Shown here one piece after another: positions 17,374 to 26,456 of a DNA stretch of 64,000 nucleotides. The notes under the pieces are model-generated. The model was not told the DNA's origin and did no database searches. It saw only the letters and a list, made by a program, of their open reading frames with translations. The stretch is from Saccharospirillum mangrovi (GTDB taxonomy: Bacteria; Pseudomonadota; Gammaproteobacteria; Pseudomonadales; Natronospirillaceae): assembly GCF_003367315.1 (NCBI RefSeq), contig NZ_CP031415.1, forward strand, positions 1,486,001 to 1,550,000, written 5' to 3'. How positions within the stretch are numbered: the first letter of the stretch is position 1; each line of letters begins with the position of its first letter. The position numbers and the translations under genes were made by a program.

Positions 17374-18425
17374 AATTGCTGTACGGCGTTCAAGGCACCG
17401 GTAATGGACACATCACTCGCGCTCGGGTAATGGCCGTGGCGCTGGCTGAGGCTGGCGTTGAGGTGGACTGGGTGTTTTCCGGTCGTGAGCGTGAGCGCTT
17501 TTTTGATATGCAGGCGTTCGGTGATTTCCAGGTCTTCAAAGGCCTGACGTTTGCCACCCGCGATGGCCGCATCGATTTGCGCCGCACCATGAACGACACC
17601 TCCATGCGCGAACTGTGGCGCGACATCCGCTCGCTCGATTTGAGCCAGTACGATCTGGTGGTGACCGATTTTGAGCCGGTGGTGGCCTGGGCTGCGCGCA
17701 GTCAGGGCATGCCGTGTGTCGGTGTGGGTCATCAATACGCTTTTGGTTACGACATTCCCAAGGCCGGCCATTCGGTGGTTTCTGAGGCGATCATGCGCTG
17801 GTTTGCGCCGGTTACCGTTGGTCTGGGTGTGCACTGGCATCATTTCGGCGCGCCGATTCTGCCGCCGATCATCGAAACGGTGGATGCGCCGGTGCCGGGC
17901 GATCTGGACAAGGCGTTGGTGTATTTGCCGTTCGAGAACAGCGAAGCCACCCTGGCGCTGCTGAACGAGGTCGATACCAAGGCCACTTTTGTGATGCATT
18001 GCGCCGATGTCGAGCCGGGTCAGTATGGCCGGGTGACGGTGCGCGGTTTCAGCCGCGACGGTTTCCAGGCATCGCTGGCTGAATGCGGCAGTGTGATTTG
18101 CAACGCCGGCTTTGAGTTGGCGAGCGAAGCGCTGTCGATGGGCAAACGCATTCTGGTTAAACCGCTGCGCGGCCAGATGGAACAACAATCCAACGCGGCT
18201 GCGTTGAGTGAGTTGGGCTTAGGTCTGGTGATGCCTAAGGTGACGACCAGCGCTATTGAGTCGTTCCTGCGTCACGGCGAGCCGCGCTGGGTGAATTACC
18301 CGGACGTTGCGTCGGCCATTGTCGGCTGGTTGCAGCGTTACCCGCATGCGTCGATTGACGAGTTGGTCAACACGCTGTGGGCGGGTGTTCACTTCCCCTC
18401 CGAGCAGGAACAGCAAGTCGCTTAA
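17370..18425 (+). CDS. Glycosyltransferase, MJ1255/VC2487-like family
   Basis: A 351-residue GT-B type protein. The N-terminus KLLYGVQGTGNGHITRA carries the Gly-rich loop plus His typical of UDP-glycosyltransferases of the MurG/MGDG-synthase group. The C-terminal half has VICNAGFELASEAL and KPLRGQMEQQSNA, the nucleotide-sugar site. No membrane helix is visible, so it is probably a peripheral membrane enzyme. The GTG start at 17370 is set by its 4-base overlap with the PAP2 stop. Family members are assigned only generically; a role in glycolipid synthesis is inferred from the fold and the PAP2 partner. Confidence 0.85.
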   Translation: MKLLYGVQGTGNGHITRARVMAVALAEAGVEVDWVFSGRERERFFDMQAFGDFQVFKGLTFATRDGRIDLRRTMNDTSMRELWRDIRSLDLSQYDLVVTDFEPVVAWAARSQGMPCVGVGHQYAFGYDIPKAGHSVVSEAIMRWFAPVTVGLGVHWHHFGAPILPPIIETVDAPVPGDLDKALVYLPFENSEATLALLNEVDTKATFVMHCADVEPGQYGRVTVRGFSRDGFQASLAECGSVICNAGFELASEALSMGKRILVKPLRGQMEQQSNAAALSELGLGLVMPKVTTSAIESFLRHGEPRWVNYPDVASAIVGWLQRYPHASIDELVNTLWAGVHFPSEQEQQVA

Positions 18426-18453
18426 TGCGTTTGTTGCTGCGCTGAAAACGATG

Positions 18454-18485
18454 AAAAAACGGTCCGCTGGTCGGGCCGTTTTTCG
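18454..18485 (+). terminator. Rho-independent terminator
   Basis: AAAACGGTCC / GGGCCGTTTT stem followed by a T-run, 29 bases after the glycosyltransferase stop. Confidence 0.85.
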
Positions 18486-18495
18486 TTTTCGGGCC

Positions 18496-18513
18496 TGTAA
18501 ACCTCAGTTGACA
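18496..18513 (+). promoter_or_regulatory. TyrR/PhhR box overlapping the phhR -35
   Basis: TGTAAA-N6-TTGACA matches the TyrR consensus TGTAAA-N6-TTTACA at 11 of 12 positions. Its right half is also a perfect TTGACA -35, with a weak CAATTT -10 17 bases later (18531-18536). The site lies 67 bases before the phhR ATG and is placed to repress its own promoter, as known for E. coli tyrR. Confidence 0.7.
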
Positions 18514-18579
18514 AAACACAGACCCTGCGGCAATTTAGCGCGCTGGAAACCAGGGCGTACAGTGCAGCGGGGAGTGTGA

Positions 18580-20142
18580 ATGCGGCTGAAGATCGAATGT
18601 GAAGAGCGCTTGGGCATCTGTGCCGAGGTGCTGGATATTCTGGTGCAACACCAGATCGATCTGAGGGGCATTGAGATCGACCCCAGCGGCGAAATCTATC
18701 TGAATTTTCCCACCGTTCTGTTCGACGAATTCCAACATCTGATGCCGGAAATTCGTCTGATTCCCGGCATCCACGATGTCTCGCTCATTCCTTATTTGCC
18801 CGGCGAACGCGAACAGCAGGAAATGCAAACGCTGCTGAAAACCTTGCCCGAACCGGTGGTGTCGATCGACAGCCAGGGTTACGTCGTTATCGCCAACGAA
18901 GCTGCGCTCGACATCCTGCAATTGCCCGAGGCGGAAGTGAAAGGCAAGTTGCTGAAAAACTGGGTGAAGGGTTTTAACTTCAGCCATTGGTTGAATGGCG
19001 ACCGGCCGAACACCACGGCGTCGAATCTGCAATTGCGCGGCCGGACTTTCCTCGCCGACATCTACCCGATCCGCGTGCCGGATGAAACCGACACCGACCA
19101 GGACGATTACTTCGCCGGCGCCGTTATTACGTTCAAATCGCCCGAACGCCTGGGCCGCCAGATGACGGCTTACCAACAGCAGGCCGGTGAATTTGAATTG
19201 CTGATCGCCGAAAGCCAGCCGATGAAAAAAGTCATCCGCCAGGCCAAGCGCATGTCCGGTCTGGATGCGCCGTTGCTGATTACCGGCGAGACCGGCACCG
19301 GCAAAGAATTACTGGCGAAATCCTGCCACCAACACAGCTTGCGCAAAGACAAACCCTTTTTGGTGTTGAACTGCGCTGCCATGCCCGACAGCGTGGCTGA
19401 AAGCGAATTATTCGGTTACGCCGCTGGCGCGTTTGAAGGCGCAACTCAGGCCAAAAAAGGCATTGTCGAACTGGCCGAAGGCGGCACGGTGTTCCTCGAT
19501 GAAATTGGCGATATGTCGAAGGTGCTGCAATCGAAATTCCTGCGCCTGATGCAGGATGGCACCTACCGACGCGTCGGCGACGAGCAGGAATACACCGCCG
19601 ATGTGCGCATTATCTGTTCAACACAAAAAGATTTGCTGGCGCTGTGCCGCGACGGCATTTTCCGCGAAGATTTGTATTACCGCCTGAACGTTCTGGCGCT
19701 GCACATTCCGGCGTTGCGTGATCGCAAAAGCGATATTCTGCCGATGGCCGAACGCTTTATTGCCCGCTTCGCTGAACCGCAACGCCGCCGCATTCGTATT
19801 TCCCGCGCCTGCCAGAATGCGTTGCAGCAATACCCCTGGCCGGGCAACGTCCGGCAGATGGAAAACGCACTGCTGCGTGCGGTGTCGCTGGCGGAGGAAG
19901 ATTTGCTCGAACCCGAGCATCTGCAATTGCCCAGTTTCTCCAGCGGCTGGGGTTATGTGGACGAGCATTTCGAAGGCACGCTCGACGACGCCATGAAACG
20001 CTTCGAGGCTGAACTGCTGCGCCGTTTGTACCCGGCGTACCCGAGCAGCCGTCAGTTGGGCAAAAAACTCGGCGTGTCGCACACGGCCATCGCCAATAAA
20101 CTGCGTGAATACGGCATCGGCAAACACAGCCGCGCCAGTTGA
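18580..20142 (+). CDS. phhR: TyrR/PhhR-type regulator of aromatic amino acid metabolism
   Basis: A 520-residue regulator in the order N-terminal ACT domain (1-75), PAS (about 80-140), AAA+ (about 205-430, Walker A TGETGTGKE, Walker B FLDEIGD) and a C-terminal HTH (LGKKLGVSHTAIANKLREYG). The sigma-54 contact motif GAFTGA is altered to GAFEGA at 283-288, as in PhhR/TyrR proteins that work with sigma-70. Tyr/Phe bind the ACT and AAA+ domains and set activation or repression. Start ATG 18580 follows GGGGAG. The next gene, maiA, starts 14 bases after the stop, tying this regulator to tyrosine catabolism. A TyrR box lies in its own promoter. Confidence 0.92.
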   Translation: MRLKIECEERLGICAEVLDILVQHQIDLRGIEIDPSGEIYLNFPTVLFDEFQHLMPEIRLIPGIHDVSLIPYLPGEREQQEMQTLLKTLPEPVVSIDSQGYVVIANEAALDILQLPEAEVKGKLLKNWVKGFNFSHWLNGDRPNTTASNLQLRGRTFLADIYPIRVPDETDTDQDDYFAGAVITFKSPERLGRQMTAYQQQAGEFELLIAESQPMKKVIRQAKRMSGLDAPLLITGETGTGKELLAKSCHQHSLRKDKPFLVLNCAAMPDSVAESELFGYAAGAFEGATQAKKGIVELAEGGTVFLDEIGDMSKVLQSKFLRLMQDGTYRRVGDEQEYTADVRIICSTQKDLLALCRDGIFREDLYYRLNVLALHIPALRDRKSDILPMAERFIARFAEPQRRRIRISRACQNALQQYPWPGNVRQMENALLRAVSLAEEDLLEPEHLQLPSFSSGWGYVDEHFEGTLDDAMKRFEAELLRRLYPAYPSSRQLGKKLGVSHTAIANKLREYGIGKHSRAS

Positions 20143-20156
20143 ACGGAGGACCGACC

Positions 20157-20792
20157 ATGAAGTTCTACCACTATTGGCGTTCGTCAGCGGCGTACCGGGT
20201 GCGCATTGGTTTGTCGCTGAAAGACGTGACGGTTGAGCAAATTCCCATCGAGTTGCGCGAAGGTAAGCAGCACGAGTCGTCTTATCGCACGGTGAATCCG
20301 GCCGGTCTGGTGCCGTCGCTGGAAACCGACGAAGGCCTGTTGCGCCAGTCGATGGCGATTCTGGAATATCTGGACGAGCGTTTTCCGACGCCGGCGTTTT
20401 TACCCAAAACACCGCTGGCCCGGGCCGAAGTTCGGGCGCTGTGTCAGGACATCGGTTGCGACATTCATCCGCTGAACAATCTGCGGGTGTTGAAGCGATT
20501 GCGTTCGCAGTTCGATGCCAGCGAAGCGGCGGTGAACGATTGGTATCGGCATTGGATCAAAACCGGCCTGGACGCACTGGAAACGTTGTCCGAGCGGCAC
20601 GGCAGCGGCCAATGGTTTTATCACGATCAATTGTCGATGGTGGATGTGCTGCTGGTTCCGCAGATGTACAACGCAGTGCGCTATGACATTCCGATTGATG
20701 CCTGGCCCCGGTTGCAGCGCATCTATCAACACGCCACGGCCCAGCCAGCGTTTGCCCGGGCCGCACCGGAACGGAATCAACCGGCTGACTGA
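20157..20792 (+). CDS. maiA: Maleylacetoacetate isomerase (zeta-class GST)
   Basis: Isomerises maleylacetoacetate to fumarylacetoacetate with glutathione, the penultimate step of tyrosine breakdown via homogentisate. 211 residues: thioredoxin-like N-terminal domain (FYHYWRSSAAYRVRIGLSLK, NPAGLVPSLE, QSMAILEYLDE) and all-helical C-terminal domain (DIHPLNNLRVLKRL). The usual SSCSWRVR glutathione motif reads SSAAYRVR here; the first Ser is kept but the Cys is lost, which is tolerated in some homologues. Start ATG 20157 follows GGAGG. It is in an operon with phhR, but homogentisate dioxygenase and fumarylacetoacetase are not nearby. The 3' end overlaps trmJ by 16 bases. Confidence 0.88.
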   Translation: MKFYHYWRSSAAYRVRIGLSLKDVTVEQIPIELREGKQHESSYRTVNPAGLVPSLETDEGLLRQSMAILEYLDERFPTPAFLPKTPLARAEVRALCQDIGCDIHPLNNLRVLKRLRSQFDASEAAVNDWYRHWIKTGLDALETLSERHGSGQWFYHDQLSMVDVLLVPQMYNAVRYDIPIDAWPRLQRIYQHATAQPAFARAAPERNQPAD

Positions 20793-21535
20793 TCCTTACC
20801 GGCCGCTTGCTGCGCAGCACTGAGTACACCGCGCAGCAAGCGCAGTTCTTTGGCCGTCGGCCGGGCGCGACGAAACAGGGCGCGCAGATGTTCCAATGCC
20901 TGGCCGGGATGCGCCGGGTTCAGAAAACCGATGTCATCCAATGCCTGGCCGAGATGGTCGTAAAACCGTTCCAGATCAGCATGCAGCGGGTAGGCTTCTT
21001 CCACTGGCGTTGGCCGTTCGGCCCGCGCCGCCTTGAACACCTCGTAACACAACAATTGCACCGCCTGACTGAGGTTCAGCACCGGGTATTCTGGGTTGGC
21101 GTCGATGTTCACCTGGGCGTGGCAGCGTTGAATGTCGTCGTTGTGCAGGCCCATGCGTTCGCGACCGAATACCAATGCCACCGGTGCCTGCGCCTGCCGG
21201 GCAACGGCTTCGCGGCCACAGGCTTCGGCCGAAAAGGCAGGCAGGCGAATGCTGCGTTCGCGCGCGCTGGTGGCAACCACTAAGCCGCAGTCGGCAATGG
21301 CTTCGTCGAGCGTGGCGACGACGCGGGCGTTGTCGAGCAGGTCGGTCGCCTGGCCGGCGCGGCTGTAGGCTTCATCGGATGGAAAATCGACCGGATCGAC
21401 CAACACCAGTTGGTCCAGTCCCATGTTTTTCATGGCGCGGGCGGCGGCGCCAATGTTGCCGGGGTGCCAGGTTTGAACCAGGACGATGCGAATGTTCAAT
21501 GGCTTGGAGTTCAGAGGCAATGAGTTCAGAGACAT
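20777..21535 (-). CDS. trmJ: tRNA (cytidine/uridine-2'-O-)-methyltransferase TrmJ
   Basis: A SPOUT-class enzyme that 2'-O-methylates position 32 of tRNAs, 252 residues. Seen: IRIVLVQTWHPGNIGAAARA near the N-terminus (catalytic Asn/Arg region), LVFGRERMGL (SAM knot) and NPEYPVLNLSQAVQLLCYE (knot, SAM binding). The C-terminal 80 residues form the usual helical extension. The first 13 residues (SLNSLPLNSKPLN) are internally repetitive, and the start may be a little further in. It converges on maiA with a 16-base overlap. Confidence 0.93.
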   Translation of the reverse strand: MSLNSLPLNSKPLNIRIVLVQTWHPGNIGAAARAMKNMGLDQLVLVDPVDFPSDEAYSRAGQATDLLDNARVVATLDEAIADCGLVVATSARERSIRLPAFSAEACGREAVARQAQAPVALVFGRERMGLHNDDIQRCHAQVNIDANPEYPVLNLSQAVQLLCYEVFKAARAERPTPVEEAYPLHADLERFYDHLGQALDDIGFLNPAHPGQALEHLRALFRRARPTAKELRLLRGVLSAAQQAAGKDQSAG

Positions 21536-21626
21536 GGAAAAGCCTTGCGGTGTGATCAGTGGCGGGCGGGTCTGGGCATCGAAGCGGTGAATGGTTCGCC
21601 GCTTCGATGCCAGAGCAATGCCGGAG

Positions 21627-22907
21627 TTAACGCGGTCGGGACAGCGGCATTTCGCGGACCCGGGCGGCGATGACGGCGTTGTCTTTGATTTGCAGAATTT
21701 CGATCAGGTAACGGTCGATCTTGATCGATAAGTTGGCATCGGGAATGTCTTCGACGTGTTCCAGCACCAGGCCGTTCAGCGTTTTCGGGCCGTCGGTCGG
21801 CAGTTCCCAAGCCAGGGCGCGGTTGATTTCGCGAATGTTGGCGGTGCCGTCAATCACGTAAGAGCCGTCGCGCTGGGCATGAATTTCCTTGCTGGAATTG
21901 GCGATGTCGGTGGTGAATTCGCCGACGATTTCTTCCAGCAAATCTTCCAGCGTGACCAGGCCCTGAATGTCGCCGTATTCATCGACCACCAGGCCCATGC
22001 GCAATTGTTGCGTCTGGAAGTTGATCAACTGGGTGTGCAGCGGGGTGTTTTCCGGCACGAAGTACGGGTCTTTGGCGGCTTTGGTCAGCATCACCTTGGA
22101 CGGCTCGTCGGCGTACAGAAACTCGGCCGCATCGCGAATGTGCAGAATGCCGATCACCTTATCCAGATCGCCTTTGTAGAGCGGGAAGCGGGTGTAGTCG
22201 GTGCGACGAATCTGGTCGGCAATGGTGTCGACATCGGCTTCCATATCGACGCCGCTGACTTCGTTGCGCGGCACCATGATGTCGTCCACGGTGACGTTTT
22301 CCAGCTCCAGAATGCCGAGCAGCATGTTCTGACGCTGTGGTGGCAGCATCTCACCGGATTCATTCACCAGCGTTTTCAATTCTTCGGCGGAAAGGGCATC
22401 GCTGGAGTTCGCTTTGCGGCCGACGCGGAAGATCCAGAACAGGCCGTTAACGAACAGGTTCACCAGCCAGATGGCCGGCGCCAGCACGAACATCAGGATG
22501 CGCAGCAGCCGGGAAGCCTGAAAAGCGATGACTTCCGGATGACGTTGCGCCAGCGTCTTGGGCGTGACCTCGGCGAAAATCAGCACCACCAGTGTCAGCA
22601 GAATCGTGGATAGGGCGAGTGCCAGATCCTGCTGGGTGGGCAATAAACGAATGGCGATGATGGTGGACAGTGATGCAGCGGCGATATTAACCAGGTTATT
22701 GCCAATCAGGATGGTGCTGATCAGCCGATCCGGCTTCTCCAGCAGGCGCTGGGCCAGCGTGGCAGAGCGGTGGCCTTCATTGGCCAGGTGGCGGAGGCGG
22801 TAGCGGTTGAGAGACAACATGCCGGTTTCCGAGCTCGAGAAGAAAGCGGAACAAAGCAGCAGCAGGCCCAGCAAGACAAACAGCAGGCCTAGGGGAAGCT
22901 CGTTCAA
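21627..22907 (-). CDS. yfjD: CNNM/CorC-family membrane protein YfjD (CorB)
   Basis: A 426-residue protein: N-terminal DUF21 membrane domain with four helices (LLFVLLGLLLLCSAFFSSSETG, then STIIAIRLLP and later segments), a CBS pair (MVPRNEVSGVDMEADV, VIGILHIRDAAEFL; LVVDEYGDIQGLVTLEDLLEEIVG) and a CorC_HlyC C-terminal domain. Homologues are linked to Mg2+ or Co2+ transport. I infer TTG 22907 as the start because the protein then begins directly with the first helix; GAGG lies about 10 bases upstream. The arrangement yfjD-ypjD divergent from ffh is as in E. coli. Confidence 0.9.
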   Translation of the reverse strand: MNELPLGLLFVLLGLLLLCSAFFSSSETGMLSLNRYRLRHLANEGHRSATLAQRLLEKPDRLISTILIGNNLVNIAAASLSTIIAIRLLPTQQDLALALSTILLTLVVLIFAEVTPKTLAQRHPEVIAFQASRLLRILMFVLAPAIWLVNLFVNGLFWIFRVGRKANSSDALSAEELKTLVNESGEMLPPQRQNMLLGILELENVTVDDIMVPRNEVSGVDMEADVDTIADQIRRTDYTRFPLYKGDLDKVIGILHIRDAAEFLYADEPSKVMLTKAAKDPYFVPENTPLHTQLINFQTQQLRMGLVVDEYGDIQGLVTLEDLLEEIVGEFTTDIANSSKEIHAQRDGSYVIDGTANIREINRALAWELPTDGPKTLNGLVLEHVEDIPDANLSIKIDRYLIEILQIKDNAVIAARVREMPLSRPR

Positions 22908-22995
22908 GGGGTAAAAACCTCAGTCACCAATAGAGTGTGCTTTTTAGCGGCGCGATCGCCTCTCTGTCAAGCAAAGTCGCGGCTTGTTGATGCCT

Positions 22996-23790
22996 TTAGC
23001 CGTACTGATGCAGCAGGTATTCGAGTACGAATTTGGAGCCGAAAAAGGCCAGCATCAGAAACACGAAACCGAAGATCGTCAGCCGGCTGGCTAAAGCACC
23101 GCGCCAGCCCAGGTAGAAGTGGCCGAACAGCAGGGTGGCGAAAAAGCCCCAGGCAACGATGGTCAGCACGGTTTTATGCACCAGATGCTGAGCGAAGATG
23201 TTTTCGATAAACAGGCTGCCGGAAATCATCGCGGCGGTGAGCAGTACAAAGCCGATCATCAGCCATTCGAACAACAGCCGTTCCATGGTTTGCAACGGCG
23301 GCAGGAAACGGTTCAGGCGGCTGTCCAGTGCGTGGTTGTGCAATTGACGATTCTGCGCGCCGAGCAAGACCGCCAGCAGCGTGGCGATGGTGATAACGGA
23401 ATAAGCCAGCATCGACAAAAACACATGCAGCACCACACCGGAACGATGCAGCCGTGGCGACGAAGCATCGGGTGCCAGTACCGCGACAATCATGATCAAC
23501 GCCGCCAGCGGTAAGGCGAAGGCAAACAGGCTGTGCAGCGGTTTCGACCAGCCGCTGATCAGCAGCGCAGAAATCACAAAAAAGGTGATAACAGAGGCGG
23601 CGTTCAGAAAGCTGATTTGCAACGCACCGGAGACCAGAATTTCCGATGCCAGTGTCGATAAATGCGCCAGCGCGCCAAGTACCGCAGGCCAGAACAGCAG
23701 ACGACGATCAGGCAGTTGTACGCGATACAAGCCGTTCAGGGCGACCAGGCCACTGACGAGATAGCCCAGGATGGCGAGCCAGATCAGCAT
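22996..23790 (-). CDS. ypjD: YpjD, cytochrome c assembly-like membrane protein
   Basis: A 264-residue polytopic protein with about eight helices and the CcsA/CcmC-like core (HVFLSMLAYSVITIATLLAVL, conserved His in LHRSGVVLHV and HLVHKTVLTIVAWGFF). Homologues (YpjD/CorE) lie next to ffh across gammaproteobacteria and have been connected with divalent cation efflux in the CorBC system. A heme-handling role is only suggested by the fold. Start ATG 23790. It is separated from yfjD by 88 bases on the same strand and divergent from ffh. Confidence 0.9.
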   Translation of the reverse strand: MLIWLAILGYLVSGLVALNGLYRVQLPDRRLLFWPAVLGALAHLSTLASEILVSGALQISFLNAASVITFFVISALLISGWSKPLHSLFAFALPLAALIMIVAVLAPDASSPRLHRSGVVLHVFLSMLAYSVITIATLLAVLLGAQNRQLHNHALDSRLNRFLPPLQTMERLLFEWLMIGFVLLTAAMISGSLFIENIFAQHLVHKTVLTIVAWGFFATLLFGHFYLGWRGALASRLTIFGFVFLMLAFFGSKFVLEYLLHQYG

Positions 23791-23966
23791 TCAGAAAGGT
23801 CCTCTCAGTTCGGCGCTGGCCGAAAGGGATATGAAGGATGAAGCAGGGCGCTAGTCTCGCACAAATGATAGCGGTTCCCAAACTGCTGTTGAGCGCTGTT
23901 AGCCGCGTCTCAACCTTGAGACAAAACGGCGCCGTCACCATCATAGAGGCCGGGCTGGTGCCCTGT

Positions 23967-23972
23967 TATACT
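23967..23972 (+). promoter_or_regulatory. -10 box of the ffh promoter
   Basis: TATACT, 29 bases before the ffh ATG; no good -35 at 16-18 bases. Confidence 0.4.
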
Positions 23973-24001
23973 CCCCGCCGTTTAACTCTACGGAAAGCGA
24001 G

Positions 24002-25417
24002 ATGTTCAAGAGCCTCACCGACCGTCTTTCCCAGACGCTGAAGCAGATTTCCGGTCAGTCCAAGCTGTCCGAAGACAACATCAAAGCCACGTTGCGCGAA
24101 GTGCGCATGGCGTTGTTGGAAGCCGACGTGGCGTTGCCCGTCGTCAAAGATTTTATCGATGGCGTGCGCGAACGCGCTGTTGGTCAGGAAGTGGTCTCGG
24201 CGCTGAATCCGGGCCAGCAATTCCTCAAGGTGGTGCAGTCCGAACTCGAACGCGTTATGGGCGCGGCGGGCGAGCCACTGGCACTGAATACCCAGCCGCC
24301 GGCCGTGATTCTGATGGCCGGTCTGCAAGGTGCGGGTAAAACCACGACCGTTGCCAAGCTGGCGCGCTTCTTAAAAGAGCGTGAGAAAAAGAAAGTCATG
24401 GTGGTGTCGGCCGATGTGTATCGTCCGGCGGCCATCCGTCAGTTGGAAACGCTGGCTGGTGAAGTCGGTGCGCTGTTCCATCCCAGTGACGAAAAACAGA
24501 AGCCGGTTGCCATCGCCAAAGGCGCCATCGATGCCGCGCGCAAACAGGCGGTGGACGTACTGCTGGTCGATACCGCCGGTCGCTTAGCCATCGACGCTGA
24601 GATGATGGACGAGATCCAGGCGTTGCATAAGGCGATTAAGCCGATCGAGACGCTGTTCGTCGTCGATGCCATGACCGGCCAGGATGCCGCCAACACCGCC
24701 AAGGCGTTCAGCGATGCACTGCCGTTGACCGGCGTGGTGCTGTCGAAAACCGATGGCGATGCGCGTGGCGGTGCGGCGCTGTCGGTGCGCCATATCACCG
24801 GCAAGCCGATCAAATTTATGGGCATCGGTGAAAAAACCGATGCGCTGGAACCCTTCCACCCTGATCGTGTTGCCTCGCGCATTCTCGGTATGGGCGACGT
24901 GCTGTCGCTGATCGAGGAAGTCGAACGCAAGGTCGATAAAGACAAAGCCGAGCAGCTCGCCAAAAAGCTGCAAAAAGGCAAAGGCTTCGATCTGGAAGAT
25001 TTCCGCGAACAGCTGCGCCAGATGGACAACATGGGCGGCATGATGGGCATGATCGACAAGCTGCCGGGCATGGGCCAGATGGGCGCGGCGGTCAACCAGA
25101 TGCAGAGCGCAGAAAAGCAGTTCAAGCAGATGGGTGTGATCATCGATTCGATGACGCCGCTGGAGCGCCGCTTCCCGGACAACATCAACGGTTCACGCAA
25201 ACGCCGCATCGCCGCCGGTTCCGGCACCCAGATTCAGGACGTCAACCGCCTGCTCAAGCAACACAAGAACATGGCCAAGATGATGAAAAAAGCCGGCAAG
25301 AAGGGCGGCATGGCGAAGATGATGCGTGCCATGGGCGGCGGACTGCCAGGCGGTGGCATGCCCGGTGGCGGCTTACCGCCGGGTGGTTTTCCCGGTGGCC
25401 GAGGCCCGTTCGGCTGA
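24002..25417 (+). CDS. ffh: Signal recognition particle protein Ffh
   Basis: GTPase of the signal recognition particle; binds 4.5S RNA and signal sequences and delivers nascent membrane proteins to FtsY. 471 residues: N domain (1-85), G domain with GLQGAGKTT, DTAGR and TKTDGDARGG, and M domain (about 295-430) with GSGTQIQDVNRLLKQH. The tail is extremely Met/Gly/Pro-rich (MMRAMGGGLPGGGMPGGG) and longer than in E. coli, with a terminal PGGFPGG. Start ATG 24002 follows GGAAAGCGAG. Confidence 0.98.
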   Translation: MFKSLTDRLSQTLKQISGQSKLSEDNIKATLREVRMALLEADVALPVVKDFIDGVRERAVGQEVVSALNPGQQFLKVVQSELERVMGAAGEPLALNTQPPAVILMAGLQGAGKTTTVAKLARFLKEREKKKVMVVSADVYRPAAIRQLETLAGEVGALFHPSDEKQKPVAIAKGAIDAARKQAVDVLLVDTAGRLAIDAEMMDEIQALHKAIKPIETLFVVDAMTGQDAANTAKAFSDALPLTGVVLSKTDGDARGGAALSVRHITGKPIKFMGIGEKTDALEPFHPDRVASRILGMGDVLSLIEEVERKVDKDKAEQLAKKLQKGKGFDLEDFREQLRQMDNMGGMMGMIDKLPGMGQMGAAVNQMQSAEKQFKQMGVIIDSMTPLERRFPDNINGSRKRRIAAGSGTQIQDVNRLLKQHKNMAKMMKKAGKKGGMAKMMRAMGGGLPGGGMPGGGLPPGGFPGGRGPFG

Positions 25418-25441
25418 TCCTCGACGTTTCTCCTCGCTTTT

Positions 25442-25475
25442 GGGGCCGTTCGGCCCCGTCTGTCTTGCTTTTTAA
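25442..25475 (+). terminator. Probable terminator after ffh
   Basis: GGGGCC-gttc-GGCCCC stem (25442-25457) followed by a T/C-rich stretch ending in CTTTTT. It overlaps the -35 of the next promoter, so read-through is likely. Confidence 0.5.
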
Positions 25476-25492
25476 GCGCTCAACCGTATACT
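25465..25492 (+). promoter_or_regulatory. Probable promoter of the rpsP-rimM-trmD-rplS operon
   Basis: TTGCTT, 16-nt spacer, TATACT. This leaves a leader of roughly 145 bases before rpsP. Confidence 0.6.
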
Positions 25493-25645
25493 TTCGCGGC
25501 CTTGAAAACCGGGGTGGGCCTGGTTTTCGTTTCACTTTGGGTTAGGACGTCTGTTGTAAACAGTACTTCCGCATTCAGAGCTAACCCCTCTGAAAATCCA
25601 AAACGGCAGGTGATTTCAAAGCTTGCCCGCAACAGGAGGACGCGA

Positions 25646-25897
25646 ATGGTCGTCATTCGACTCTCACGGGGTGGTTCCAAGAAGCGCCCGTTTTACCACA
25701 TTACCGTAGCCGACAGCCGCAACGCCCGCGATAGCCGTTTCATCGAGCGCGTTGGCTTTTTCAACCCCATTGCTCGTGGTCAGGAAGAACGCCTGCGCGT
25801 CGCTCTTGAGCGGGTCGAGTACTGGCAGAGCAAGGGTGCACAAGCGTCTGATCGTGTCGCCCAGCTGTTGAAAGAGTATCGCAAGGCCCAGGCCTGA
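25646..25897 (+). CDS. rpsP: 30S ribosomal protein S16
   Basis: 83 residues, typical length, with [21 protein letters not shown] at the N-terminus. Start ATG 25646 follows AGGAGG; the longer upstream frame is leader, not protein. First gene of the classic rpsP-rimM-trmD-rplS operon. Confidence 0.98.
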   Translation: MVVIRLSRGGSKKRPFYHITVADSRNARDSRFIERVGFFNPIARGQEERLRVALERVEYWQSKGAQASDRVAQLLKEYRKAQA

Positions 25898-25916
25898 TCC
25901 GTACGGCAGGGCCTGA

Positions 25917-26456
25917 ATGATGACACCGGATACACCGGAAAAAATGGTTGTTCTCGGCAAGGTGTCCTCGGTTTACGGCGTTAAGGGATGGCTGAAAATC
26001 TATTCCTACACCGAACCGATGGATCGCATCCTCGAATACACCGAATGGATGCTTAACCTGAACGGCCGTTGGACCCCCGTCGAAATCGACAAGGGGCGCA
26101 GCCACGGCAAGGGCATGGTTGCCCATATCGCCGGCTGCGATGACCGCGATCAAGCCCGCCAATACTGCGGTGCTGAAATCGGGGTTCCGGAGGAAGAATT
26201 GCCGGAGTTACCGGACGGTGAGTACTACTGGTACGAACTGGAAGGTCTGGCGGTGGAAACAACCGCTGGCATCAAGTTAGGTAAGGTGGACCATTTAATG
26301 AGTGCGGGCGCCAGCAACGATGTGCTGGTGGTCAAGGGCGACGCCGACAGCTTTGATCGTCAGCAACGCTTGATCCCGTACGTTCCGGACGTCTACGTCC
26401 AGGACATCGACCTCGAAGCGGGTCGCATCCTGGTCGAATGGGACCCGGAATTTTGA
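25917..26456 (+). CDS. rimM: 16S rRNA processing protein RimM
   Basis: Assembly factor for the 30S head that binds S19. 179 residues: RimM N-terminal barrel ([20 protein letters not shown], about 10-90) and PRC-barrel ([20 protein letters not shown] through [19 protein letters not shown]). Two ATG codons in tandem at 25917 and 25920 are possible starts. It lies 19 bases after rpsP, and its last 19 bases overlap trmD. Confidence 0.97.
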   Translation: MMTPDTPEKMVVLGKVSSVYGVKGWLKIYSYTEPMDRILEYTEWMLNLNGRWTPVEIDKGRSHGKGMVAHIAGCDDRDQARQYCGAEIGVPEEELPELPDGEYYWYELEGLAVETTAGIKLGKVDHLMSAGASNDVLVVKGDADSFDRQQRLIPYVPDVYVQDIDLEAGRILVEWDPEF

